Positions 53,925 to 63,269 of a stretch of DNA of 64,000 nucleotides are shown piece after piece. Position 1 is the stretch's first letter, and every line of letters starts with the position of its first letter. The stretch is from positions 1 to 64,000 of the forward strand of contig URQB01000009.1 of NCBI GenBank assembly GCA_900549825.1, given 5' to 3'. The DNA comes from an uncultured Oscillospiraceae bacterium (lineage in GTDB: Bacteria; Bacillota; Clostridia; Oscillospirales; Acutalibacteraceae). A program made the position numbers and the translations under genes. The notes under the pieces were generated by a model. It was not told where the DNA came from. It ran no database searches and saw only the letters and a program-made list of their open reading frames with translations.

Positions 53925-54821
53925 TTACCAGTTGATCGTGAACCAGTCGCCCAAGTGGATGGCAAGAGAAGCTTGGATCCCGCCTCCTAATTTTACGTTA
54001 AAATTCATGGTAACGCTGGGCATATCATAATAGACCTTCTGCAGCTTCCCATTGGCTCCGATCGTAGCCTGAATCGTAGAGGTGGCATAGGAAATATCAA
54101 TGCTGTTGAACTTGATCATTCCCTTCACGGCATCCGTGATCTGGCTCTTAGAAATCGTGGAGAAGGCCTTGGAAACGCTGCTCCCCTTTACCTTGAGCGT
54201 AACGATATAGTTGCCGCCGCTCTTTTTACAGGTGGCTGAGGTTACATCAGATGCGGTTAGCTTGCTGGAATAACTCTCTCCGCCCACATAGAACTTTTCA
54301 TTTTTCTCAGCGGCCGAAGAGTAGGTTTCGTTTACAGACTTTGGAGAATCAGAGAGGAAGGTCTTCATCAGTGTATTTGCAACACCCTCAAGGAATCCAT
54401 TGCTGATTTCCGGCGCCTTAGCCAAACTCGCCTGGTTCTGTGTTTTGGTAATACTTTTTGCATTCTTTTTCGCATCGTTTGCCGCCGTATTATAATAATT
54501 GACGAGCTCTGCCTTCGTCATCTTCGTCGGATCGTTATTGTCGGCCTTCGGCGCAGTCGTTTTCTCTTCAGAGGGCTGATGCGGATTCGCCATCACAGAT
54601 GCTTCCCCGGATTCGGAAACAGCCCGCGTGTCCTCCTGCGTGCCGGAGTCGGGCACGCCGCTTTCGCCGGTTTCTCCGGAGGGGAAAGTCTCCTCGTTTG
54701 CCGGCTGGTTGACGGATGGGTTCGTGCTTGTATCATCCGTTTTATCTGGCGTGCAGGCAGTCATTGCAGCAGCCATCGCAAGAGCCAGTAAAACTGCAAG
54801 TAAACGTTTGCTTTTTCTCAT
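53925..54821 (-). CDS. Secreted lipoprotein, paralog 2 of a three-member family
   Basis: The 298-residue protein has a lipoprotein signal with lipobox ending TAC (Cys about 22), then a ~75-residue acidic, Thr/Ser/Asn-rich linker. The family domain opens AELVNYYNTAANDAKKN and has the second block ESYSSKLTASDVTSATC followed by YIVTLKV. It ends in a beta-rich stretch (NFNVKLGGGIQASLAI). Function is unknown. It is monocistronic. The order linker, YFN helix, W/S-S-x-L-T block, beta tail is shared with the genes at 1220-2020 and 61324-62195. Confidence 0.85.
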   Translation of the reverse strand: MRKSKRLLAVLLALAMAAAMTACTPDKTDDTSTNPSVNQPANEETFPSGETGESGVPDSGTQEDTRAVSESGEASVMANPHQPSEEKTTAPKADNNDPTKMTKAELVNYYNTAANDAKKNAKSITKTQNQASLAKAPEISNGFLEGVANTLMKTFLSDSPKSVNETYSSAAEKNEKFYVGGESYSSKLTASDVTSATCKKSGGNYIVTLKVKGSSVSKAFSTISKSQITDAVKGMIKFNSIDISYATSTIQATIGANGKLQKVYYDMPSVTMNFNVKLGGGIQASLAIHLGDWFTINW

Positions 54822-55001
54822 ACTTAGAAACTCCCTTCTCTCTCATGTGGGCCCCGATTCCGAAATACTCCATTTCACCCACAAATATATCAGTCTAAAC
54901 CTAATAGAAATCAGAGATAAAGTCAATATATTATTATCTAAATTTATTTTTTATTTATATTTAATTGGGATACTGCAAAACAGAGCTGCTGAAATATCCT
55001 C

Positions 55002-55030
55002 TTGTCAAAGCGGAAAAAATCGGATATACT
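55002..55030 (+). promoter_or_regulatory. serS promoter
   Basis: TTGTCA (55002-55007) and TATACT (55025-55030) are 17 bases apart, just upstream of the T-box leader. Bases 54822-55000 are AT-rich with no gene. Confidence 0.7.
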
Positions 55031-55044
55031 ATTATAATATCAGC

Positions 55045-55258
55045 TAAGATGAAAACTGCGGCTTGGCAGTCCTCTCCCAGAGAGCCGGTGGTGGATGCAA
55101 ACCGGTGGGGGCGCAAGCTTTTCCACTTTCGGAGCTGCCGGCGAGGAGCCGGAGGGGCGCGCCCGTTACAGCGCGGAAAAAGAGGCCGGTTTTCCGGCAA
55201 AATGGGTGGCACCGCGGAAATAAGCTTCCGTCCCATAAGTGGGACGGAAGCTTTTTGT
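55045..55258 (+). ncRNA. T-box leader of serS
   Basis: The leader has the AGAGAG/ACCGGTG stem I features (55079-55107), the conserved T-box GGGTGGCACCGCGG (55204-55217), and a terminator with stem 55222-55234 / 55241-55253 followed by TTTTTG. Uncharged tRNA-Ser should pair with the T-box UGGCACC segment and favour antitermination. The stem I base can be drawn (GGCAG with CTGCC), but I could not decide which Ser codon (UCG, UCC or AGC candidates near 55117-55133) is the specifier. Confidence 0.93.
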
Positions 55259-55306
55259 TTACACCATAAAATTTTCAGCCGTATGTTTTTAGAAAGGAGA
55301 AGCAAT

Positions 55307-56587
55307 ATGCTGGATATTAAATTTTTGAGGGCCAATCCGGATATCGTCAAGGAGAATATCCGGAAGAAATTTCAGGGGGAAAAGGTCGCGCTGGTGGACG
55401 AGGTGATCGAGCTCGATGAAAAATGCCGCGCCGCGCGCACGCGCTGCGAATACCTGCGCAGCCAGCGTAACACGATCAGTAAGCAGATCGGGGCTTTCAT
55501 GGCGAAGGGCCGGAAGGAAGAGGCAGAGCAGGCCAAAAAGAGCGTATCTGATATGGCGGAGGAAATGAACGGCCTGGATGCGCAGGTAAACGAGCTCTCC
55601 GCACAGATCCGCGAGCGGATGCTGGTGATCCCGAACATCATCGACCCGACTGTCCCGATCGGAAAGGACGACAGCGAAAACGTGGAGCTCGAGCGCTTCG
55701 GCGAGCCCCGCGTGCCGGAATATGAGGTGCCCTACCATGTGGAGATCATGGAGCGCTTTGGCGGCATCGATCTGGACAGCGCGCGCAAAACGAGCGGAAA
55801 CGGCTTTTACTACCTGCGGGGGGACATCGCCCGCCTGCATTCCGCGATTCTTTCCTACGCAAGAGATTTCATGATTGACAGGGGCTTTACCTATTATGTG
55901 CCGCCCTTTATGATCCGCGGCAACGTCGTGGACGGCGTGATGAGCTTTGCCGAAATGGAGAACATGATGTATAAGATCGAAGGGGAAGATCTCTACCTGA
56001 TCGGCACGAGCGAGCATTCCATGATCGGCAAGTTCATCGATACGCTGCTGGAGGAAAAAGACCTGCCGCAGACGCTGACGAGCTATTCGCCGTGCTTCCG
56101 CAAGGAGGTCGGCGCACACGGTATCGAGGAGCGCGGGGTCTACCGCATCCATCAGTTTGAAAAGCAGGAGATGGTGGTCGTGTGCCGGCCGGAGGAGAGC
56201 AAGGACTGGTTTGAAAAGCTGTATCACAATACCATTGAATTCTTCCGCAGCCTGGACATCCCTGTGCGCTCGTTGGAATGCTGCTCCGGCGACCTCGCCG
56301 ATTTGAAGGTTAAGAGCATCGACGTGGAGGCCTGGTCGCCCCGTCAGCAGAAATATTTTGAGGTGGGCAGCTGCTCCAACCTCGGCGACGCGCAGGCGCG
56401 CAGGCTCGGCATCCGCGTGCGCAATAAGGAGAAGGGGAATTATTTCCCGCACACGCTCAATAACACCGTGGTGGCCCCGCCCCGCATGCTGATCGCCTTC
56501 CTGGAGAACAACCTGCAGGCGGACGGCTCGGTTGCCATCCCGGAGCCGCTGCGCATGTATATGGGCGGAAAGGACGCAATCCGCTAA
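55307..56587 (+). CDS. serS: Seryl-tRNA synthetase
   Basis: The 426-residue class II synthetase charges tRNA-Ser and tRNA-Sec. The N-terminal coiled-coil arm spans about 30-100. Motif 2 is CFRKEVGAHGIEERGVYRIHQF. Motif 3 is GSCSNLGDAQARRLGIR (the serine/ATP site) and NNTVVAPPRMLIAFLENN. The start ATG follows AGAAAGGAG. Expression is under the upstream T-box, so it responds to serine supply. Confidence 0.97.
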   Translation: MLDIKFLRANPDIVKENIRKKFQGEKVALVDEVIELDEKCRAARTRCEYLRSQRNTISKQIGAFMAKGRKEEAEQAKKSVSDMAEEMNGLDAQVNELSAQIRERMLVIPNIIDPTVPIGKDDSENVELERFGEPRVPEYEVPYHVEIMERFGGIDLDSARKTSGNGFYYLRGDIARLHSAILSYARDFMIDRGFTYYVPPFMIRGNVVDGVMSFAEMENMMYKIEGEDLYLIGTSEHSMIGKFIDTLLEEKDLPQTLTSYSPCFRKEVGAHGIEERGVYRIHQFEKQEMVVVCRPEESKDWFEKLYHNTIEFFRSLDIPVRSLECCSGDLADLKVKSIDVEAWSPRQQKYFEVGSCSNLGDAQARRLGIRVRNKEKGNYFPHTLNNTVVAPPRMLIAFLENNLQADGSVAIPEPLRMYMGGKDAIR

Positions 56588-56605
56588 AAATGATTCATCA
56601 AGTTT

Positions 56606-56633
56606 GGCTGCGCATTTCCGCGCAGCCGTTTTT
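56606..56633 (+). terminator. serS terminator
   Basis: GGCTGCGC (56606-56613) pairs with GCGCAGCC (56620-56627), followed by GTTTTTG. Confidence 0.85.
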
Positions 56634-56642
56634 GTATATCAA

Positions 56643-56686
56643 AACCATCCTGCATCGCCGGCCGACGGCGCAGGATGGTTCTTTTT
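56643..56686. terminator. Second, bidirectional terminator between serS and queT
   Basis: AACCATCCTG (56643-56652) pairs with CAGGATGGTT (56671-56680), with an inner CGCCG/CGGCG stem. CTTTTTC follows on plus and TTTTGATA on minus. Confidence 0.8.
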
Positions 56687-56749
56687 CATCTGTATCCTTG
56701 AGCGAAGGCTTTGCATTCCTGCAGGGTGTTGCGAAGCGCTGTGGCGCAT

Positions 56750-57286
56750 TCAGCTTTTTCTTTTCACGGAAGGGGGAAATATTGCTTTGGCCGCACCGCT
56801 TTTTTCCAAGGCAACGCCAAGCGGCAGGCCCAGCAGGTAGCATACGGCAAGCTGGCCGAGGCCTACCTGCACGGCTGCGATCAGGAAACCTGTTAAGGAG
56901 GCGGCCTCGCCGGGTGTGAAAAGCGTAATCTGCAGCCCGACAATCACCGCGTTTACAAGCACGGGCGGCAAGGGCGCAAGCACGGGGATCTTTTTGACCC
57001 GCACATGACGCACTGCACGCGTAAGCAATGCGGCGATCAGGGAGGCGGCCGTTCCAAAAATCAAATCCAGCGGATAGGGGCTTGCAAGGTTGCCGATCAG
57101 GCAGCCGATCGCAAGGCCCGGTATCGCAGCGGGCGTGAAGATGGGCAGGATGGTCAGCGCCTCGGAAAAACGGAACTGGATGCTCCCATAGGCGAGGTTG
57201 AAGAGCATGGCGAGGTACGTCAGGGCCGCATAGATGGCGGCGATCATGCCCGCCTGGGCAAGATAGGAAAGGTTTCCTTTTTTCAT
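56750..57286 (-). CDS. queT: QueT-family transporter (ECF substrate-specific component)
   Basis: The 178-residue integral membrane protein has about five helices. It shows the QueT family opening (QAGMIAAIYAALTYLAMLF, then GSIQFRFSEALTILPIF), plus GLAIGCLIGNLASPYPLDLIFGT. QueT proteins are S-components that bind queuosine precursors and work with a shared energising module, which is not in this window. I looked for a preQ1 riboswitch in the bases before the start and saw none. GGAGATG precedes the ATG. Confidence 0.88.
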   Translation of the reverse strand: MKKGNLSYLAQAGMIAAIYAALTYLAMLFNLAYGSIQFRFSEALTILPIFTPAAIPGLAIGCLIGNLASPYPLDLIFGTAASLIAALLTRAVRHVRVKKIPVLAPLPPVLVNAVIVGLQITLFTPGEAASLTGFLIAAVQVGLGQLAVCYLLGLPLGVALEKSGAAKAIFPPSVKRKS

Positions 57287-57322
57287 TCTGTTTTCATCTC
57301 CATAGTTTTATTTAATGTCAGG

Positions 57323-57560
57323 ATGGTTTCGAACTGACGTGTTTAGCATTGGTAAACAAGGGGAAACAGCGCCGCCCGGTAGCCGAAAACCTGCCCCTGC
57401 GGGCAGCGGAGCGGTCCTTTGGAGTTTTGGGGCATGCCAAGAAGGCCTTTGGCAAGGCGGATGGCGATGCCTGCCTTGCCGGAAGGCGAGGAGGATCACG
57501 CCGGCAGAGGCCCTCGGCCTCGCCTCCAGAACCGTTGTTACCCCTGTTCACCGATGATGA
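57323..57560. repeat. Dispersed intergenic repeat C with inverted ends
   Basis: The right part (57414-57557) matches repeat A at the window start. The left end reads ATGGTTTCGAAC ... AGCATTGGTAAACAAGG on the plus strand. The right end, read on the minus strand, gives CATCGGTGAACAGGGG, so the segment is bounded by related inverted ends, as in a MITE-like element. It fills the gap between queT and the GH3 gene. Confidence 0.6.
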
Positions 57561-57574
57561 CAATATCCGATTGC

Positions 57575-60025
57575 TTAGATGGAATTCAGGAAGGATTTGA
57601 GGTGCGTCAGCGCATGAATAAAGCCGACGATGATCTTCTTCCATCCGGTCGGGGCATTCTGGCCGTTGAGGATCATCAGCAGGCCGTGGGCCATATCCTC
57701 CGTGAACATGCTCGCGCTCATGCCGACAAAACCGCGGATGGGCATCTGAAGCGCCAGGGAAGAGAGCATCTGCGATGTTTCCTCATTGCCGTTGGCAAGC
57801 TTGAGGGTGACGGCGTTGACAATCTTGTTAAGCCGTGCGCCCCACGGCGTATCCTTTGCGTCCTCCAGATTGCAGTTGAGGTCGAGCGGTTCGCCCTTTT
57901 TGCGCTGTGCGGGGGGCAGGGGGCGGCCGATCAGGACCTCGAACTGCTCGGCCGGAATCTCCTGGATGGCGCCGCCGTAATAGGCCGGAGCGGTCTGGCG
58001 GTAATCCGGGACTACGGCCCCCGGCGCCGCGCTCGTCACATCGACCGCGCTTTCCAGACGGATGTCGCGGCTGGAAGCGCCGACGAGGATTTGGTAGGCG
58101 CCGCTCTCCACATGCCAGTCGTGAAGATTGACGTTATAATAGGCGAACGCGCGCTCTGTCAGCGTGACGGTGACCGTCTGCTGCTCGCCGGCCTTCAGAT
58201 AGACCTTTGCAAACCCTCTGAGCTCCTTGGGCGCTTTGAAAAGATTGCTTTCGGGAGCAGCGACATAAACCTGCGCGATTTCCGCACCGTCAACCTTGCC
58301 GGTATTTTTCACGCGGAAGGAGACCTTCAGCTCCTCGCCCTGCTGGATGGCTTTTTTGCTCAGGCGAAGGCTGGAATACGAGAACTGCGTGTAGGAGAGG
58401 CCGAATCCGAAGGGGAACCGGACCTCCTTTTCAGCTTTATCATAATAGCGGTAGCCCACAAAGATGCTCTCGCGGTACTCCGTCGTGACTTGAGAACCAG
58501 GGAAATACCCGGCAGTTGGATTATCCTGAAGGCTCATCGGATAGGTTTCCGCCAGCTTGCCGCTGGGATTGACCTTTCCGGTGACAATATCTGCGATCGC
58601 ACCGCCGCCCGCCTGTCCGCCGAGATAGCCATTGAGGAGCGCCTTGACCTTCATGAGCCAGGGCATCTCCACCGGCGCTCCGCCGGAGAGGACGACCGCG
58701 ACGTTTTCATTCGCTTCACAGACCGCCTCTGCGAGCGCGTTGTGGCTCGCGGGCAGGCGCATATGGAGCCTGTCGTAACCCTCGGCCTCGTAGCTTTCTG
58801 TCAGGCCGATGAAGAGGAGCACCACGTCGGCCTTCTTTGCCGTGCGGCAGGCATCCTGGATCAGGCCGTCGTCCGGCTGGTCGGTCGCTTTATTATAGCC
58901 CGGTGCATACAGTACGCTGACGCCTGCGTCAAGCAGGCAGTCGAAGGCGGAATCGAGCTGCGTGGGGTTGATCAGGGAGCTGCCCGCGCCCTGGTAGCGG
59001 GGGGAACGTGCCATCTCACCGATGACGGCCACCGTCTGCCCGGCTTTGAGCGGCAGGAGATCACCGCTGTTTTTCAGCAGGACCATGGACTCGCCCGCAA
59101 TTTTCCGCGCGAGGCGGTGATTCGCCTGATGGTCGCAGGTGTAGGAATAGGCCTTTGTCTGCTCGGCGCGGCAGATCAGGTCAAGAATCTGGTCCACACG
59201 CTCATCGAGCAGGGATTCGTCGATTTCACCTGCGCGCACCGCGTCGACGATCTTTTGATCATTCAAGCCGCCGGAGGAGGGCATTTCGAGATCCTGCCCT
59301 GCAATCAGGCCGGGGACGCGTTCGTTATTGGCGCCCCAGTCTGTGACGACGAGGCCCTTGAAGCCCCAGTCCCTGCGCAGCACGTCGGTCAGCAGCCATT
59401 CGTTTTCAGAACAGAAGGAGCCGTTAATCCGGTTGTATGCGCTCATGACTGTCCACGGCTGCGCCTTTTTGACGGCTATTTCAAACGGGGCGAGATAGAT
59501 TTCGCGCAGCGTGCGCTCGTCCACGACAGAATCGACCTTCATGCGGCGCGTTTCCTGATTATTGCACGCATAATGCTTGAGCGAGGTGCCCACGTCCTTT
59601 TCCTGCACGCCGTTGATAAAGGCCGCGCCCATCTCTCCTGCGAGCAGCGGATCCTCGGAAAAATACTCGAAATTGCGTCCGCACAGGGGCGATCGCTTGA
59701 TATTGACGCCGGGGCCGAGCACCACGCTCACGCCTTCCGCAAGGGCCTCCTGTGCGATCGCGCCGCCCATTTCATGCAGCAGCTCCGGATTCCAGGAGCA
59801 GGCGGTCGTGGCAGCCGTTGGGAAGCAGGTGGCGGGCTCGCTGCCGTTGATGCCGAGATTGTCCTGGCTGCCGGTCTGCTTGCGCAGGCCGTGCGGGCCG
59901 TCGCAGACCATAATCTCCGGGATGTTGAATTTCTCCAGCCCCTTCAGATGCCAGTAATCCTTGCCGGAGCAAAGGCTTGCCTTTTCCTCCAGCGTCATCT
60001 TGCTGATCAGATCCTGATGTTTCAT
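57575..60025 (-). CDS. Glycoside hydrolase family 3 beta-glycosidase
   Basis: The 816-residue cytosolic enzyme has no signal peptide. The N-terminal barrel carries the GH3 substrate loop LKHY (149-152) and the nucleophile D229 in VVTDWGA. The second domain starts near 300 (IAGESMVLLKNSGDLLPL) and carries FIGLTESYEAEGYDR. A fibronectin III-like domain follows (about 560-680; RFPFGFGLSYTQF precedes it). The final ~110 residues are an extra tail that GH3 enzymes often lack. Expected reaction: removal of terminal beta-linked glucose or related sugars. Its ATG is one base after the esterase stop, so translation is coupled. Confidence 0.93.
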   Translation of the reverse strand: MKHQDLISKMTLEEKASLCSGKDYWHLKGLEKFNIPEIMVCDGPHGLRKQTGSQDNLGINGSEPATCFPTAATTACSWNPELLHEMGGAIAQEALAEGVSVVLGPGVNIKRSPLCGRNFEYFSEDPLLAGEMGAAFINGVQEKDVGTSLKHYACNNQETRRMKVDSVVDERTLREIYLAPFEIAVKKAQPWTVMSAYNRINGSFCSENEWLLTDVLRRDWGFKGLVVTDWGANNERVPGLIAGQDLEMPSSGGLNDQKIVDAVRAGEIDESLLDERVDQILDLICRAEQTKAYSYTCDHQANHRLARKIAGESMVLLKNSGDLLPLKAGQTVAVIGEMARSPRYQGAGSSLINPTQLDSAFDCLLDAGVSVLYAPGYNKATDQPDDGLIQDACRTAKKADVVLLFIGLTESYEAEGYDRLHMRLPASHNALAEAVCEANENVAVVLSGGAPVEMPWLMKVKALLNGYLGGQAGGGAIADIVTGKVNPSGKLAETYPMSLQDNPTAGYFPGSQVTTEYRESIFVGYRYYDKAEKEVRFPFGFGLSYTQFSYSSLRLSKKAIQQGEELKVSFRVKNTGKVDGAEIAQVYVAAPESNLFKAPKELRGFAKVYLKAGEQQTVTVTLTERAFAYYNVNLHDWHVESGAYQILVGASSRDIRLESAVDVTSAAPGAVVPDYRQTAPAYYGGAIQEIPAEQFEVLIGRPLPPAQRKKGEPLDLNCNLEDAKDTPWGARLNKIVNAVTLKLANGNEETSQMLSSLALQMPIRGFVGMSASMFTEDMAHGLLMILNGQNAPTGWKKIIVGFIHALTHLKSFLNSI

Positions 60026-60026
60026 C

Positions 60027-60905
60027 TTATTCTCCTCCCATTCCTTTACTGTCTGAAAACCCATAAAAGAGCAGCCATTCGTTCATCAGGCGGCTCCAGC
60101 GTACCGTGAGCGGATGATATCCGTCTCCATTTTCCGGGGCGGCAAGCCCCTGCCCATGATCTCCATAGGGGAACAGGTGCATTTCCACCGGCACATTGCG
60201 CTTTGCCAGCGTATCGCACAGCGTCAGTGCGGTATTGTAATTGATCAGACCGTCGCGCATCGACTGCCAGAGAAAGGTTGGCGGAAACTGCATCTCCTTT
60301 TCCAGCACAACGTCGAAATAGGCGACGAGATTAAACTCATCGTCCTCCTCGTATTCCTCTTGAAACATGACGGCGGCATAGCCCAGCAGCAGTGCGTCCG
60401 GCCTGGAGGACACGCGCTCGACCGGATCGGAAGCGTCTGGGTCGCCATCGTCCGCATAGGCGCAGGTGATGAATGCGAGGTTGCCGCCGGCGGAAAAGCC
60501 GAGCACGCCGATCTTATCCGGCAGGATGCCCATCTCCTCCGCGTGGTAGCGCAGATAGCGCACCGCACGTTTGGCGTCGAGCAGGATGACGTCGCGGGAA
60601 TAGGGAACGACGCGGTAGTCGAGCACCGCAGCATGAATGCCTGTCTCGTTGATTTTCTGCGCGACGACCTTGCCCTCATGCACGGCTTTGCTCGTGTAGG
60701 AGCCGCCGGCCATCACAATCACGCAGCCACGCCGTCCCCCGCCGGGAGCGGGGAAAAAGGTGACGGACGGCCTGCGCTGCCCGACTGCCTCTTCGAATCC
60801 GGGAACCACTCCGTCCCACAGGGGGATCTGTGTGTCCTCACTGAGCATTTCCGCCCAGGGAGCATCCGGGTTCAGGTTCCCCCAGATATCGTAAGTATCG
60901 GCCAA
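60027..60905 (-). CDS. Alpha/beta-hydrolase, acetyl-esterase/xylan-esterase-like
   Basis: The 292-residue serine hydrolase has a nucleophile elbow GFSAGG (Ser about 150), an oxyanion-loop VMAGGSYTSKA, a late Asp, and the catalytic His in PYGDHGQGL. The start is a TTG nine bases after AAGGAGG; no ATG fits. It is first in the operon with the GH3 glycosidase and has the same family look as endo-1,4-beta-xylanase-associated esterases. Inferred role: deacetylation of oligosaccharides before GH3 attack. It has no signal peptide, so the substrate must be imported. Confidence 0.85.
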   Translation of the reverse strand: MADTYDIWGNLNPDAPWAEMLSEDTQIPLWDGVVPGFEEAVGQRRPSVTFFPAPGGGRRGCVIVMAGGSYTSKAVHEGKVVAQKINETGIHAAVLDYRVVPYSRDVILLDAKRAVRYLRYHAEEMGILPDKIGVLGFSAGGNLAFITCAYADDGDPDASDPVERVSSRPDALLLGYAAVMFQEEYEEDDEFNLVAYFDVVLEKEMQFPPTFLWQSMRDGLINYNTALTLCDTLAKRNVPVEMHLFPYGDHGQGLAAPENGDGYHPLTVRWSRLMNEWLLFYGFSDSKGMGGE

Positions 60906-61032
60906 AATAAACAACCTCCTTGTTGCAAAAGCGGCCTTACATTTTTGCAGGTGCACGTTCTCTCTCATTCCGGTTGCTCCGAAAGGACGGAGCAATCTGT
61001 GGATATCCCGATCGATCCGAGTATTTAAAAAG

Positions 61033-61061
61033 ATTATACACGTTTGCCAAAAAGAGTGCAA
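61033..61061 (-). promoter_or_regulatory. Promoter of the esterase-GH3 operon
   Basis: On the minus strand TTGCAC (61056-61061) and TATAAT (61033-61038) are 17 bases apart. The rest of the 60906-61323 gap is AT-rich, with a further plus-strand TATAAT at 61205-61210 that could serve the lipoprotein gene. Confidence 0.75.
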
Positions 61062-61323
61062 TCTCTATTTTGAACATTCCGGATTTTCCACAGGCGGTAT
61101 GTCCATAAACAAACTGTTTATCTTTCTATCAGGAATGATATAAATTCTTGATTAAAAATTAAAAGTAAAACCGCCCTGGGATAAATACCGCGCGCACAAA
61201 GAATTATAATAGATATCGTCAGCATATGGCATGTTGTTCGAGGGGGGAGAGCAGCAGAGCGGGAGATCGTTTCCGCATCACCACAGTTTATCCGTCCGCA
61301 GGGCGGAGCAAGGAGAGAGCCGA

Positions 61324-62195
61324 ATGAACACAATCGTGAAGAAATTAACAGCAATTCTGGCGGCAGCACCGTTTCACAAAACACTGCGGGACAAACCGGG
61401 GAGGCACAGACCGTCTCCGATTTTCAGGAGCCAGATTCACAGACCTCTGGATCCGGCAGCGCTTCCGCATCCGATATAACTCCGGCCGAATCTGCCAGCC
61501 AGCCGAAGGAGACGGCGAAGCGGGCTGCCGCCACGGCAAAGCCGTCCGCACAGAATCAGAAGCCGTCTACGAAAGAGGAGATCGTCGCCTATTTCAATAC
61601 GGCGGCCAACAAGGTCAAAACGGAAAAGCCGGGGCTTACGAAAACAGAGAAGATCTCCTTCCAGGTTCAGGGAGACAGCACGATTGCAGGGATTGCAAAC
61701 CAGGTGCAAAAGGCATTGAAGAACACGCTGAATCCGGATCCGATCACAGTCAAAAAGGGCGCAAGCCATAATGCAGTCTTTCCGGTGGAAAACCAGTCGT
61801 GGGCAAGCCGCCTGTCTGCCGACGCGGTATCTTTCGCATCCTGTGTGGAACAGAACGGCGCATATCTGATCACGATCCGTTTGAAGGATGAGCACATCTC
61901 CTATGAGCAGGCGAAAAAACCGCTCCAGACGAAGCATGGGCAGGTGGTTGATATTCTCAAGACCAGCGAGATCGAGGAGCAGATGAAGAGCCTGAACTGG
62001 CTGATTACGCTGCATGATCTCGACCAGACGTATTCGGGTACGACCATCACCTGCACGGTCGACAGGCAGAGCCAGCAGATACGCTCGGCGCATTATCGGA
62101 TCATCAGCCACGCTGTCATTCAGGCGAGTGCGCCAATTGTCGGAGATACGACGGTTAACGCAACACTTACCTTCAACCAGGAATATCAATTCTAA
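61324..62195 (+). pseudogene. Lipoprotein paralog 3, frameshifted in the signal peptide
   Basis: AAGGAGAG precedes an ATG at 61324 that begins a normal lipoprotein signal (MNTIVKKLTAILAA). At about 61361-61365 the frame changes: the original frame runs into a stop at 61479. The +2 frame continues GGSTVSQNTAGQTGEAQ, a Ser/Thr/Ala linker, and the full family domain (STKEEIVAYFNTAANKVK; QSWASRLSADAVSFASC; AYLITIRL) to the stop at 62195. The hydrophobic end and lipobox Cys seen in the paralogs at 1220 and 53925 are missing, so a deletion that is not a multiple of three is likely. Unless this is a sequencing or assembly error, the protein cannot be exported. Confidence 0.75.
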
Positions 62196-62208
62196 GCGGA
62201 CAATCGGT

Positions 62209-62244
62209 CAGCCGGCACGCTCGACGCGCCGGCTGATTTTTTTT
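62209..62244 (+). terminator. Terminator after lipoprotein paralog 3
   Basis: CAGCCGGC (62209-62216) pairs with GCCGGCTG (62228-62235), followed by ATTTTTTTT. Confidence 0.85.
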
Positions 62245-62305
62245 CGCGATCTGGGGATTGCGTTTTGGCGCGATCTGGCTTACACTATTCTTTAAATAGG
62301 CACTT

Positions 62306-63148
62306 TTATGCGTTGGTTTGTGCGGATGTTTCAAGAGAAGCGTTGACCTTCTTGATAGCGGCCCAGTTCTGGTTATGCTCCGCAAGCGTTTTGGCATAAT
62401 AGTACTTGCCCGCTTTATCTGTGGCAAAGTAGAAATATTCTGTCTGCTCTGGATAGAGAGCGGCTTCGATCGCGTCCCGTCCTGGATTGCAGATCGGGCC
62501 TTCCGGAAGGCCTGTGCATTTATAAGTATTATAATAGCTGTTAAACCGATCTTTATCCTCCGTCAGATACGGCTGGACGTCCTGCTCCAGATAAAAAATC
62601 GTAACGTCGCATTCAAGCTTTGGGTGGCTCTTGCTGTTTAAACGGTTGTGCAGGACGGAGGAGACCGTTTTCATCTGCGCAGGGTTCCCGGCCTCCGCCT
62701 GGATGACAGAGGCGAGGGTGAGTACCTCATCCATGCTCATGCCCAGCTCCTTGGCGCGGGCCTTGTGTGTGTCCGTGATCTTTTTCTCAAGGTTGTCCAG
62801 AAGCTTCTGGATGACGCGCTCCGGCGGATCGTCCCGATAGAATTCATACGTATCCGGGAACAGATAGCCCTCCAATAGGAACGCCCGGTTTTCCCAATCG
62901 CCGATTTCCTGCACGAGCGGGCTGCCCGCTGTGCCGCGGTTGACCTCCGACAGGAATTCCAAACGGGTGAACAGGCCATTCTGTTCCATCAAACCGCCGA
63001 TGTCGGCCGCGCTTGCCCCCTCCGGGATGGTAATACGCACGGTGTTGGAAGGCTTTGTGGAGCTGTCGTCCCCGGGCTGCTGCGAGGCGCAGGCGCTCAG
63101 GCACAGGCACAGAAGGCAGATAAGAGAAATGATCCGCAAACGTTTCAT
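62306..63148 (-). CDS. MltG-like endolytic murein transglycosylase, lipoprotein form
   Basis: The 280-residue protein has a lipobox LSAC (Cys about 20). It then has a LysM-like lead (VRITIPEGASAADIGGLMEQNGLF) written here as VRITIPEGASAADI and GGLMEQNGLF, the YceG/MltG signature LLEGYLFPDTYEF, and the catalytic Glu in ASVIQAEAG. The downstream KLECDVTIFY and YNTYKCTGLPEGPICNPG segments are also typical. MltG cuts nascent glycan strands and sets their length. Known MltG proteins are held by a transmembrane helix; here the anchor is a lipid-modified Cys. The start was chosen at MKRLR after AAGGGG. Confidence 0.88.
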   Translation of the reverse strand: MKRLRIISLICLLCLCLSACASQQPGDDSSTKPSNTVRITIPEGASAADIGGLMEQNGLFTRLEFLSEVNRGTAGSPLVQEIGDWENRAFLLEGYLFPDTYEFYRDDPPERVIQKLLDNLEKKITDTHKARAKELGMSMDEVLTLASVIQAEAGNPAQMKTVSSVLHNRLNSKSHPKLECDVTIFYLEQDVQPYLTEDKDRFNSYYNTYKCTGLPEGPICNPGRDAIEAALYPEQTEYFYFATDKAGKYYYAKTLAEHNQNWAAIKKVNASLETSAQTNA

Positions 63149-63269
63149 AGGCGGCCCCTTTTCAAGATGATGTGATATCTTTATTGTACGCAAATTTTTA
63201 CCGAATGCAAGGCTTTCCGGGAAAAACCGACGCATTCGATTGAATAGAGACAAGAAATGGAGGGTTCTG

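Noticed and set aside
57287..57360. Possible preQ1 riboswitch upstream of queT
   Set aside because: The conserved preQ1 loop and A-rich tail are not seen; the bases belong to the dispersed repeat.
57419..60109. Very long plus-strand open frame opposite the GH3 gene
   Set aside because: It is the antisense shadow of a high-GC gene; GH3 motifs on the minus strand are unambiguous.
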